A stretch of DNA of 64,000 nucleotides, from NCBI RefSeq assembly GCF_004005905.1, contig NZ_SACO01000004.1, positions 248,001 through 312,000 of the forward strand, in the 5' to 3' direction. The position numbers were made by a program, and so were the translations under genes. Below, one piece after another: positions 1 to 8,347 of this stretch (positions are counted from its first letter, which is position 1; the number at the start of each line of letters is the position of its first letter). Under the pieces are notes generated by a model, which had not been told where the DNA came from, did not search any database, and worked only from the letters and a program-made list of their open reading frames with translations. The DNA comes from Novosphingobium umbonatum. GTDB lineage: Bacteria > Pseudomonadota > Alphaproteobacteria > Sphingomonadales > Sphingomonadaceae.

Positions 1-2121
1 GGCGTGCTGTCCGACTCCAACCAGCCCGCCCGCGATCAGGGCGTGGGCGTCTATGTCGACGGCGTCTATCAGGGCCGCGCGCAAGGGCTGGGCACGGCGC
101 TGTTCGACGTTGAGAATATCGAAGTCTTGAAAGGTCCGCAGGGCACGCTGTTTGGCCGCAACACCGAAGGCGGCGCGGTCAATATCGTGACCAAAAAGCC
201 CAGCGGCACCTATAAGCTGAACGCCACGGCAGGCATCGGCAATTATGGCAGCCACAAGGGCGAAGTGCATCTGGATCTGCCCAGCTTTGCCAATATCGCG
301 CTGAAAATCGACGCGGTCGTGGCCAAGCGCGATCCCTTCGTCGCCAACCCGCTTTCGGGCCAGCTGGGCTTCAATTCCTATGACAAGCGCGGCGTGCATG
401 TCGAAGCCTATTGGAAGCCCAGCGACAGTTTCAGCGCCGATCTTTCGGCCGACAAATCCTATGACGCGACCAGCACGCTTTACCTGCAGCAAATTTCGGC
501 GGGCACCGGCCTGCCTGCCGCCGCTTCGGGCTCGGCTGCCGTGCTGGCCAACACCACCTCGGCCCTGTTCCGCGCCAGCTCCAAGCGCGCCAGCAGCGCC
601 ATCGTCGGCGTACCGCAGCAGGCCAGCATCGGCAAAGCCCAGGGCACCCGCCTGTCGCTGGAATGGAAGCCCGCCGACAAGCTGACCCTGCGCTCGATCT
701 CGTCCTATCGCGAGATGACCCAGACGCAATATGACAATGGTTCGGCCGATACCACCCTGCAACAGGCCACCGTCTCCGCAGGCGTAGCCCCCAGCTTTGC
801 CAGCTTCCAGTTTGCGCGCATGAGTCTGGCGCCTTTCCGCCAGAATCAGGTCAGTCAGGAACTGCAGGTCATCGGCGAAATGCCCCGCTTCAAATATCAG
901 GCCGGTGGCCTCTATTATGTCGAACGCGTGCAGGATGCCGCCCAAGCCTTCAACACCATGGCCATGACCAGCGACGTTCTGGGCAGCGCCGCCACCGTGC
1001 GTTCGATCAATTATGACGCGCAAACCATCCAGCGCGCCAGCCATGTCAAGACCACCAGCAAGGGCCTCTATGGTCAGGCCACCTATACGCCTGCCCTGCT
1101 CAACGATGCCGCGCATCTGACGGTGGGTGCGCGCTGGACCAATGACAAGAAGGAAGGCTCGCTGTTCCTCGTCAATGGCGCGGCGCCGATCGTGCCGGTC
1201 AATGGCGTCAATGTGCAGGCGCCGGTGCTGCTCAACGCCTCGTGGTCGCGGGTCGATCCGATGATCAATCTGGCGGTGGATGCCTCGCGCGACGTGCATC
1301 TCTATGCCAAGTGGAGCACGGGCTATCGTTCGGGCGGCGCCAATTCGCGCTCGCTGTCCTACCGCGCCTTCAACCCTGAAACGGTGTCGATGTTCGAACT
1401 GGGTGCGAAGACCGAGTTCTGGGACCACCGCGCGCGTCTGAACCTTGCCGCCTATGCGGGCAATTACAAGAATATCCAGCTCGACTTCAGCGGCCTGTAT
1501 GAAGACGTGGTCAATGGCGTGCGCGTGGCCACCACCCGCACCACCACCGACACGGTGAACGCGCCGGGCACCGGCCATTTGAAGGGCTTCGAGGCCGAAT
1601 TCACGCTGGCCCCCGTCGATGGCCTGACGTTGAGCGCCAGCTATGCCTATAACCATGTCAGCATCCCCGCCACGGTGAACCCCTTCCCGCAGACTGGCGG
1701 CGTGTTCATCACCGTGCCCGTGCCGATCTATCAGGTCTACACGCCCGAACATTCGGCCAGCGCCACGCTGGATTATGAAACCAAGGTTGCGCTGGGCGAT
1801 GCCAAGCTGCGTTTCCACCTCGATGGCAATTATGACTCCGGCTTCTATGCCAATTACACCGACAGCAATTATGACACGGTTACCCGCGAAGTGCGTTACA
1901 AGCAGCCCAAGGGCGATGCGGCGCTGATCTTCAATGGCCGGGTGGCTTTGGCCGATGTGGCGGTGGGCGATGCCGGTGCCAAGCTGACCTTTGCGGTCTG
2001 GGCGCGCAACCTCTTCAACGAAGAGCATCTGTTCTACAAATCGGGCAGCGCTGCGGCCGGTGTCAGCGGCTTCTTCAATGATCCGCGCACTTTTGGCGGC
2101 GAAATCAACATCAAGTTCTGA
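1..2121 (+). CDS. TonB-dependent receptor, 5' end outside window
   Basis: Outer-membrane TonB-dependent receptor. The open frame runs in from the left edge, so the signal peptide, TonB box and first part of the plug domain are missing; 706 residues are present. The plug hallmark is near the start (VEVLKGPQGTLFGRN-like: IEVLKGPQGTLFGRNTEGGA, then VNIVTKKP). The beta-barrel follows and ends in the typical terminal strand FGGEINIKF. The style matches the large sphingomonad receptor family used for small organic substrates, but the substrate cannot be read from the sequence. A secreted tyrosine phosphatase starts 22 bp downstream and may share the transcript. The family is certain; the substrate is unknown. 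Confidence 0.93.
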   Translation, partial: GVLSDSNQPARDQGVGVYVDGVYQGRAQGLGTALFDVENIEVLKGPQGTLFGRNTEGGAVNIVTKKPSGTYKLNATAGIGNYGSHKGEVHLDLPSFANIALKIDAVVAKRDPFVANPLSGQLGFNSYDKRGVHVEAYWKPSDSFSADLSADKSYDATSTLYLQQISAGTGLPAAASGSAAVLANTTSALFRASSKRASSAIVGVPQQASIGKAQGTRLSLEWKPADKLTLRSISSYREMTQTQYDNGSADTTLQQATVSAGVAPSFASFQFARMSLAPFRQNQVSQELQVIGEMPRFKYQAGGLYYVERVQDAAQAFNTMAMTSDVLGSAATVRSINYDAQTIQRASHVKTTSKGLYGQATYTPALLNDAAHLTVGARWTNDKKEGSLFLVNGAAPIVPVNGVNVQAPVLLNASWSRVDPMINLAVDASRDVHLYAKWSTGYRSGGANSRSLSYRAFNPETVSMFELGAKTEFWDHRARLNLAAYAGNYKNIQLDFSGLYEDVVNGVRVATTRTTTDTVNAPGTGHLKGFEAEFTLAPVDGLTLSASYAYNHVSIPATVNPFPQTGGVFITVPVPIYQVYTPEHSASATLDYETKVALGDAKLRFHLDGNYDSGFYANYTDSNYDTVTREVRYKQPKGDAALIFNGRVALADVAVGDAGAKLTFAVWARNLFNEEHLFYKSGSAAAGVSGFFNDPRTFGGEINIKF

Positions 2122-2143
2122 TCTGACTGCAAGGGAAGCTGCC

Positions 2144-3004
2144 ATGCGTTTTTACAGCAAGCTCGCTCTGATTTTGGCCTGCGCATTGGTAGCGCCGGCA
2201 GCTTCCCTTTCCGCCCGCCCCGTGGTGGCAGCGCCCGCGCATGAGCGTGTGTTGCCGCTGCAAGGCGGGCGCAATTTCCGCGAGCTTGGCGGTTATCCTG
2301 CGGCTGATGGCAAGCATGTGCAATGGGGCAAGCTCTATCGCTCCGGCTCGATGACCGCGCTGACCTCGGAAGATTACGCGGCGCTGGAAAAGCGTGGCAT
2401 CCGCGTGGTCTGCGATTTCCGCTCGACCGCGGAGCGCAAGGCCGAGCCGGTCAACTGGCCCCATGCAGGTCTGCCCAAAGTGCTGGCCGATGATTATGAC
2501 ATGGACAATGGCCAGTTCCTGCCCAAGGGCGACCCGCGCGCCATCACCGCAGAACAAATCCGCGCGACCATGGCCGCGGCCTATCCCCGCCTATTGGTGC
2601 AGTTCAACAGCCAGTATCGCCGGATGTTTGCCGAACTCTTGGCGGGCCACGCCCCGCTGGCCTTCAATTGTTCGGCGGGCAAGGATCGTACCGGCATTGC
2701 CGCCGCCCTGTTGCTGACTGCGCTGGGCAGCCCGCGCGAGGTGGTGGTGGCCGATTACATGCTGTCCAACCAGACGCTGGACCCGGCCAAGCTGATGGCG
2801 GGGCGCGCCATGGCCAACAGCCCCTTTGCCGCCCTGCCGCCCGAAGCGCTCAAATTGCTGGTCGGCGTGGACCGCTCCTATATCGAGGCAGCTCTGGCCG
2901 TGGTCGAGGGGCATAAAGGGGGCACGGCGGGTTATCTGAAAGACGAATTGGGCCTCGGCCCGGTGGAACTGGCCCGCCTGCGCAAGCTTTATCTGGAGCG
3001 TTAA
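2144..3004 (+). CDS. secreted protein-tyrosine phosphatase (IphP-like)
   Basis: A 286-residue phosphatase of the Y_phosphatase3/IphP type. An N-terminal hydrophobic signal peptide (about residues 1-28, with Ala-rich cleavage region) points to export. The GGRNFRELGGY motif near residue 45 is the usual family N-terminal signature. The catalytic loop is NCSAGKDRTG, a proper C-x5-R P-loop with Cys nucleophile and Arg. I chose the ATG at 2144 because the signal peptide begins there; the frame is open further upstream but that part overlaps the receptor. It follows the receptor by 22 bp, so co-transcription is likely. The physiological substrate (phosphotyrosine or phosphoinositide) is not evident. 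Confidence 0.85.
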   Translation: MRFYSKLALILACALVAPAASLSARPVVAAPAHERVLPLQGGRNFRELGGYPAADGKHVQWGKLYRSGSMTALTSEDYAALEKRGIRVVCDFRSTAERKAEPVNWPHAGLPKVLADDYDMDNGQFLPKGDPRAITAEQIRATMAAAYPRLLVQFNSQYRRMFAELLAGHAPLAFNCSAGKDRTGIAAALLLTALGSPREVVVADYMLSNQTLDPAKLMAGRAMANSPFAALPPEALKLLVGVDRSYIEAALAVVEGHKGGTAGYLKDELGLGPVELARLRKLYLER

Positions 3005-3058
3005 ACGTCATTTCTACGTGACAGGTCAAGGCGCGTGGTTTAACTCCTTTCGTTATCC

Positions 3059-3451
3059 ATGGGGACTTTACGCGCCTTTCTCCTTGCCCATCGCCCACTG
3101 GCCGCCCTGCTGGTGGCTCTGGCTTTATGCGTGAAGGCGCTGGTTCCGACGGGTTATATGCTGGGGACCGATACGCGGACCATCACGGTGCAGATTTGCG
3201 CGGACTCGCTGGGCCGTCAAATCATCAAGCAGATCGAGATCGGGCACAAGGACAGCCAGAAGGCCAAGCCTGACACCTCCTGCGCGTTTTCGGGCCTGCA
3301 TCATGCGGCAATGGGCGGGGCGGACCCGATCCTGTTGGCGCTGGCGCTGTTGTTCATTCTGGCGCTGGGCTTTGCCCCATGGCATGCGCCCCTGCACAAG
3401 CGCCTTGCCTATTTGCGCCCGCCTCTGCGCGGGCCGCCTGCGCGGGCCTGA
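3059..3451 (+). CDS. DUF2946-like small membrane protein
   Basis: A 130-residue protein with an N-terminal membrane segment (about residues 13-30), a central loop holding two Cys (VQIC and TSC) and a His pair (LHHAA), and a second membrane segment (about residues 90-108). This layout, and its position directly before a TonB receptor and a PepSY membrane protein, match DUF2946 proteins, which commonly accompany copper or other metal receptors. The Cys/His loop could bind metal, but that is an inference. The start ATG at 3059 follows a short leader with no strong ribosome binding site. Confidence 0.7.
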   Translation: MGTLRAFLLAHRPLAALLVALALCVKALVPTGYMLGTDTRTITVQICADSLGRQIIKQIEIGHKDSQKAKPDTSCAFSGLHHAAMGGADPILLALALLFILALGFAPWHAPLHKRLAYLRPPLRGPPARA

Positions 3452-3473
3452 TTTAGCCATCCGTTACCTTGCA

Positions 3474-3529
3474 CCTGTCTGATCTACGGTAGCCCTACTG
3501 GGGGCTGTTTAGCATCTGTTTCAGACAGG
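3474..3529 (+). promoter_or_regulatory. paired-repeat leader before metal receptor
   Basis: A 9-bp perfect inverted repeat (CCTGTCTGA at 3474-3482, TCAGACAGG at 3521-3529) encloses a smaller AGCCC/GGGCT pair (3491-3495 and 3502-3506). It lies between the DUF2946 gene and the receptor, so it could fold in the mRNA as a structured leader or an attenuating hairpin. There is no U-tract, and it does not match the cobalamin riboswitch consensus I know. The function is unproven. Confidence 0.35.
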
Positions 3530-3580
3530 CTCGCGCATGTTGCGTCCAAAATAGGGCGCAAGTTTCCAGAAAGCTGTTTC

Positions 3581-5626
3581 ATGACAATCTCCCCTATGGC
3601 GCTGGTCGCCATGATGATGGGCGCCTGCCTCGCGCAATCTGCCCGCGCCGAAGAACCCGCGCCCGCCCAGACCGACACCAGCTTTCACGTCGGTGATCCT
3701 ATTATCGTGACCGCAAGGGGCATGGCGGGCGCCTCGTCCAATGTCATCACCTCGGTCGACCGTCTGGGCGGCAATTTGGCGCAAAGCGCTAACGTCAATT
3801 ACGCATGGGAACTGGTCGGGCGCTTGCCCGGTGTTCTGGTCACCAATTTCAACCAGGGCAGCACCAGCGGCAAATTCTCCTTTCGCGGCTTTAATGGCGA
3901 GGGCGAGATCAACGCGGTCAAATTGTTGATCGATGGCCTTCCCGCCAACAGCAATGATGGCAATATGCCCTATATCGACATGGTGTTCCCGCTGGACATT
4001 GCCGGGATCGAAGTGGTGCGCGGCACCGCCGATCCACGCAGCGGGTTGCATGCCATTGCGGGCAGCGCCAATATGATCACCCGTTCGGGCGGCAATTACA
4101 TCGATGCCAAGGCCAGCGCGGGCAGCTTTGCCACCTATGAAGGGCAAGTGGCGGTGGGCCATGAGAAAGGCGCTTTCAGCCAGAACTATTCCATCGGCTA
4201 TCGCGATGCGCAGGGCTATCGTGCCCATGGCGCGCTGGACCGGTTGGCCTTGTCGGGGAAATGGGGTTTTGCGCCGTCCCAATCGCTGAGACTGGGGGCA
4301 AGCGCCCGCCATTATATCAGCCATGCGCAAGAGGCTGGCTATCTGACCGGCGCGACGGCTGCGGCTGATCCACGCGCCACCAATGGTTATAATGCCTCCG
4401 ACGGTGATCGGCGCCTGATGGGGCAATATGGGCTGACGCTGGATGCTGGCCTGTCGGACAGGATCGATTTTTCGGCCAAGGCCTATGCCAATCTGCTGCG
4501 CGATGATCGCTATGTCCGCTTTTCCAGCGGCGGTTCACAGCAACGCCGTGTGACAAGCGAAAACCATTATGGCGCGCTGGCCGCCCTGCATTGGCACAGC
4601 ACACTAGCCGGTATGCCGTTGATGGCGGAAGTTGGCGGGGATTATCAGGCGCAGGACAATGTGTCGCTGCGTTACAACACGCTCAACCGCGTGCCGGTCA
4701 CCCAGACCCGCGACCAACATTTCATCCTAAATGTGGGCGGCGCCTATCTGCAGGCGATTGTCGAACCGCTGCCATGGTTGAAAATCACCCCCGCTTGGCG
4801 ATGGGACAAGGTGTCGGGCCATTTTGAAAACCGACTGACCGGCAGCAAAGCGCCGATCAATGATTATGGCACGATCAGCCAGCCCAAAATCTCGCTGGCG
4901 GCCACGCCTTTGGATGGCGTCACCCTCTATGGCAATTGGGGCAAGAGTTTCCAGATCGGGGTAGGCTCGGGCGCCTATCTGATCGCGCCGCGCGTGGCCA
5001 ATCTGGCCCCGTCGATCAACACGGGCTGGGAACTGGGCCTGCGCTATGCCGCCTCCAAGCGCCTCGAGACCCGCATTGCCCTGTGGCAACAAAATGCCTC
5101 TGGCGAATTGAAGCGCAAGTTGAACGACCCGACCGGCGACTTTGAAAATCTGGGCGCGACCAGACGGCGCGGGCTGGATATCCAGATCAACGGCAAGCCC
5201 GCCGCATCCCTGTCGGCATGGGCCACGGTTTCGTTTCAAAAGGCGGTGATCGTCACCGCCGATCCGGCCACCCCGCAATATGCCGGCAACCAGATCGACC
5301 ATGTGCCCCAATTCCTGTGGTCGGGCGGGCTGGATTATACCGGCCTGTCACGCCTGCGCCTCTCGCTCTGGGCCAATGGACAGTCCTCCTATTGGCTGAC
5401 ACCCGCCAATAGCGCGGCCAATGGGGGCAAATTTGGCCGCTATCAACTGGTCAATGCCGAAGCAGCCTATCAGGTCCACCCCCATGCCGAGGCGGCGGTT
5501 TCGGTCAAGAACCTGTTCAATGGCTATTACGAATATGTCTGGTGGGACACCACCTCGCCCGCGCAACCGCTACATAGCCCTGGCGAAGGACGGGCGGTGA
5601 CAGTCAGCCTGCGGGTGAAATACTAA
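3581..5626 (+). CDS. TonB-dependent receptor, likely metal chelate
   Basis: A 681-residue receptor with a signal peptide (about residues 1-23, ending SARA-EE), TonB-box-like DPIIVTARG near residue 40, a plug domain (LPGVLVTNFNQG, FSFRGFNGEGEIN, IEVVRGTADPRSG) and a barrel ending VTVSLRVKY. It is shorter than the other receptors here and its plug resembles siderophore or metal receptors rather than the oligosaccharide or aromatic type. It sits between the DUF2946 gene and a PepSY protein that begins 3 bp after its stop codon, which supports copper or iron-chelate uptake. The ATG at 3581 begins the signal peptide. Confidence 0.88.
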   Translation: MTISPMALVAMMMGACLAQSARAEEPAPAQTDTSFHVGDPIIVTARGMAGASSNVITSVDRLGGNLAQSANVNYAWELVGRLPGVLVTNFNQGSTSGKFSFRGFNGEGEINAVKLLIDGLPANSNDGNMPYIDMVFPLDIAGIEVVRGTADPRSGLHAIAGSANMITRSGGNYIDAKASAGSFATYEGQVAVGHEKGAFSQNYSIGYRDAQGYRAHGALDRLALSGKWGFAPSQSLRLGASARHYISHAQEAGYLTGATAAADPRATNGYNASDGDRRLMGQYGLTLDAGLSDRIDFSAKAYANLLRDDRYVRFSSGGSQQRRVTSENHYGALAALHWHSTLAGMPLMAEVGGDYQAQDNVSLRYNTLNRVPVTQTRDQHFILNVGGAYLQAIVEPLPWLKITPAWRWDKVSGHFENRLTGSKAPINDYGTISQPKISLAATPLDGVTLYGNWGKSFQIGVGSGAYLIAPRVANLAPSINTGWELGLRYAASKRLETRIALWQQNASGELKRKLNDPTGDFENLGATRRRGLDIQINGKPAASLSAWATVSFQKAVIVTADPATPQYAGNQIDHVPQFLWSGGLDYTGLSRLRLSLWANGQSSYWLTPANSAANGGKFGRYQLVNAEAAYQVHPHAEAAVSVKNLFNGYYEYVWWDTTSPAQPLHSPGEGRAVTVSLRVKY

Positions 5627-5629
5627 GCC

Positions 5630-6808
5630 ATGGCAGGGCAGCGCCTTCGCCATTGGGTGCGTCAGGTCCATCTCTGGATGGGCCTGAGCCTTGGTCTACT
5701 GTTTGTCCTGCTGGGGCTGACCGGATCGGCGCTGGTCTTTTACCAGAGTATTGACCGTTGGCTGCATCCGGAAATTCAGGTGGCATCCAGCGGTCCCGCG
5801 CCGGATGCACAATCGCCTGTCTGGGATCGCGGTCTGGAAACCCTGCGGACGCAATGGCCGGAAAGGCAGGGTGTATGGCGCTTTGAGCTAACCGGCGAGG
5901 CAGGCGCCATCCCCGTTCGTTACGAGGCAGGCGGGCAAACGCAGGGCCATTCCATGGCGCATCGGGTGATGGTCTGGCTCTCGCCCGATGGCCGCCATGT
6001 CCTGCGTCAGGAGGTCTGGGGCGGCTATCTGGTCACCTGGCTGTATGATTTGCATATGGAATTGCTAGGCGGGGATACGGGACGCGCTTTCGTGGGATGG
6101 GGCGGGCTGGCGATATTCCTGCTGGTGATGGTCACCGGCCTATGGGCATGGTGGCCAAAGGGTGGCTGGGGCAAGGCCTTGCGCTATGCCCATGGCGCGG
6201 CGCTGATCCGGCGTTTGCGCGATATGCACAAGCTGGCCGGATTGCTGGGCCTGCCGCTGCTGGCCATATTGGTGTTGACGGGGGTGATGCTGGCTCTGCC
6301 GGAGGAGAGCAATGCAGTGCTGCGCCCGATGTTCGGTCCCGTCGATCCGGCACCCAAAGTGGCCATACCCGCCAACACCGCCCCGCGCCTGACCATCATG
6401 CAAGCCGCAGCCTTGGCGCAAAAGGCGCTGCCCTCTGCGCGGATCGTGTGGATTGATGCGCCCGCCATGGGGCAAGGTGTTTATAAATTCAGGATGAAAG
6501 TCCCCGCCGACCCATCGGCGCGTTTCCCCCACTCCTTCGTCTTCATCGATCCGGTCAGCGGTCGGATTGTGGGGCTACAGGATGCGCAACAGGCTGGCGC
6601 GACCACCACCATCAACAATTGGCTGCATAGTCTGCATGACGCCAGCGTTTTGGGCCTGTTCACTCGCTGGCTGGCGGTGGTGAGCGGGCTGGTGCCCGCC
6701 TTCCTTTTCGTCACCGGCCTATGGCGATGGTTGGCCAGACGGCAGCAAAAGTCTAAGGCTGAAGCACCAGTCCCGCGGCACGGCGCACCGCGCGGGTCAG
6801 CACCTTGA
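5630..6808 (+). CDS. PepSY-associated membrane protein
   Basis: A 392-residue PepSY-TM protein with four or so membrane helices. The first helix follows the family signature H-x-W-x-G-x-x-x-G (VHLWMGLSLGLLF, residues 13-25), the middle helices lie around residues 155-215, and the last one around 340-360. Family members sit in the inner membrane beside siderophore or metal TonB receptors and are thought to reduce or release the metal from its chelate in the periplasm. It starts 3 bp after the receptor stop, so the pair is almost certainly co-translated. Its 3' end overlaps the convergent LysR gene by 56 bp. Confidence 0.87.
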   Translation: MAGQRLRHWVRQVHLWMGLSLGLLFVLLGLTGSALVFYQSIDRWLHPEIQVASSGPAPDAQSPVWDRGLETLRTQWPERQGVWRFELTGEAGAIPVRYEAGGQTQGHSMAHRVMVWLSPDGRHVLRQEVWGGYLVTWLYDLHMELLGGDTGRAFVGWGGLAIFLLVMVTGLWAWWPKGGWGKALRYAHGAALIRRLRDMHKLAGLLGLPLLAILVLTGVMLALPEESNAVLRPMFGPVDPAPKVAIPANTAPRLTIMQAAALAQKALPSARIVWIDAPAMGQGVYKFRMKVPADPSARFPHSFVFIDPVSGRIVGLQDAQQAGATTTINNWLHSLHDASVLGLFTRWLAVVSGLVPAFLFVTGLWRWLARRQQKSKAEAPVPRHGAPRGSAP

Positions 6809-7646
6809 GCGCATCGGCGTGCAGCCGCGCGACCGTCCAGTAAAGCGTAACCCCCAAGGCGCTGTCGGGCCGCAATTCCACCAAACTCCCCGCAGCCAGA
6901 TGAGAGCGCACCAGATGTTCCGGCTGCATCCCCCATGCCATGCCCCGCAGCGCCAGATCCAGAAAAGCCCGCGTAGAAGGTATCCAATGCACCAGATGCC
7001 CCAAGGGCGCGCCCAGATGCTCCATCGCCCATAAAGCCTGCAAACCATCGCGCCGGTCAAACCGCATATAGGGGGCATCGATCAAGCCATCCGCCGTAAC
7101 GCCCGAGGGGAAATAGCGCGCCATAAAGGCGGGACTGGCGCAGGCACGATAGGGCAAGACACCCAGCCTGATGCTGCGGCAACCCTGTACGGGCACATTG
7201 TCCGATGTGATCGCCGCCGCCACTTCGCCATGGCGCAACCTTTGCGCGGTATGGGCCTCGTCATCCATGATTAACTCGACCAACAGCCCCGTCTCCTGCG
7301 CGAATTGGGCCAAAGCAGGCGCGAGCCAGCTGGCCAGACTGTCCGAATTGACCGCGATTTTCACCGTCACCGGCTGCAACCTGTCAGCCGCCAAAGCGCC
7401 AAGATCAGGCGCCAGATCCGCTTCCAGCAAGCGCACCGCATCGAAATGGGCGCATAGCCGCTGCCCCAGCGGGGTGGGTTGGCAAGGCTGGCTACGCAGC
7501 ACGAGGATAGCGCCCAGCCTTTCCTCCAAAGCCCGCACCCGCTGCGACACGGCCGAGGGGGAAATATGCAGAACCGCCGCGGCGCGTTCGAACGTTCCTT
7601 CACGCAGGACGGCGGCGACAACGGACAGGGCGGCATAATCGAGCAT
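6753..7646 (-). CDS. argP: LysR regulator ArgP-like
   Basis: A 297-residue LysR-family regulator. The N-terminal helix-turn-helix covers residues 1-60 (FERAAAVLHISPSAVSQRVRALEERLG), followed by the effector-binding domain. It is divergent from a LysE/ArgO exporter 74 bp away, the classic argP-argO pairing in which ArgP activates the exporter in response to basic amino acids. The HTH and length match ArgP/IciA. A 9-bp perfect inverted repeat lies directly before the start codon. The 3' end overlaps the PepSY gene. Confidence 0.85.
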   Translation of the reverse strand: MLDYAALSVVAAVLREGTFERAAAVLHISPSAVSQRVRALEERLGAILVLRSQPCQPTPLGQRLCAHFDAVRLLEADLAPDLGALAADRLQPVTVKIAVNSDSLASWLAPALAQFAQETGLLVELIMDDEAHTAQRLRHGEVAAAITSDNVPVQGCRSIRLGVLPYRACASPAFMARYFPSGVTADGLIDAPYMRFDRRDGLQALWAMEHLGAPLGHLVHWIPSTRAFLDLALRGMAWGMQPEHLVRSHLAAGSLVELRPDSALGVTLYWTVARLHADALKVLTRAVRRAAGLVLQP

Positions 7647-7667
7647 AGATGAAGCCTAGCTTCATCT
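7647..7667. promoter_or_regulatory. inverted repeat at argP-argO control region
   Basis: AGATGAAGC at 7647-7655 and GCTTCATCT at 7659-7667 form a perfect 9-bp inverted repeat with a 3-bp spacer. It abuts the argP-like start codon (7644-7646) and lies 53 bp before the exporter start. Its symmetry and position fit a LysR binding site. In the argP transcript it would fold over the ribosome binding region. Confidence 0.5.
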
Positions 7668-7720
7668 GGATAAGAAGATCAAGTTTCACTTCACACCTGA
7701 TTGCCCGCATAGGCTGGCCC

Positions 7721-8347
7721 ATGAACAGCATCCTTATCCCCTTCTCCGCCGGCTTTGCGCTTTGCGCGGCCCTGATTGTGGCCATTGGCGCGCAAAACCT
7801 GTTTGTCCTGCGCCAGGGCCTGCTGCGCCAACATGTCGGGCCCGTGGTCGCTTTTTGCATCGCCGCCGATGCCAGCCTGATCACACTGGGCGTCAGCGGC
7901 GTGGCGGCCTTCCTGCGCTCGATGCCGCAATTGACCAGCGCCCTCTCACTGGGCGGGGCCGGATTTCTGGGCTGGTACGGGGTACAGGCCTTTCACCGCA
8001 TGGCCAGAGGCGAGGCGGTGAACGCGGACGCCGGTACAAGGCAAAGGCTGGGACAGGTGCTGGCGACGCTGGCGGGCTTCACCTTTCTCAACCCCCACGT
8101 TTATCTTGATACGGTATTGTTGATGGGCGCGGCAGGCGCAACCTATCCCGCCCCGTTGCGCGTCCATTTCATCGCCGGTGCAGCTTCGGCCTCGGCCTGC
8201 TGGTTCTTGCTGCTGGGCTATGGCGCCCGCTTGCTCCAGCCCGTGTTTGCCCGCCCGCTGGCGTGGCGCGTGCTGGATGGCCTAGTCGGGGTAACGATGC
8301 TGGGCATGGCGGCCATGCTGGCATTACCCCTTCTCCGATTTGTCTAG
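7721..8347 (+). CDS. argO: LysE/ArgO-type amino-acid exporter
   Basis: A 208-residue inner-membrane protein of the LysE/RhtB/ArgO family, of normal length. The sequence from residue 10 (FALCAALIVAIGAQNLFVLRQG) is the family signature, including the IGAQN-x-FVLRQG stretch typical of ArgO/LysE. Six hydrophobic segments can be made out. It exports arginine or lysine. The ATG at 7721 gives the family N-terminus; the longer open frame has no homology upstream. It is divergent from the argP-like regulator and its stop overlaps the convergent exporter gene by 4 bp. Confidence 0.87.
   Translation: MNSILIPFSAGFALCAALIVAIGAQNLFVLRQGLLRQHVGPVVAFCIAADASLITLGVSGVAAFLRSMPQLTSALSLGGAGFLGWYGVQAFHRMARGEAVNADAGTRQRLGQVLATLAGFTFLNPHVYLDTVLLMGAAGATYPAPLRVHFIAGAASASACWFLLLGYGARLLQPVFARPLAWRVLDGLVGVTMLGMAAMLALPLLRFV

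Noticed and set aside
3474..3580. Cobalamin riboswitch before the TonB receptor
   Set aside because: The region is too short and shows no B12-box sequence; only a nested inverted repeat is present.
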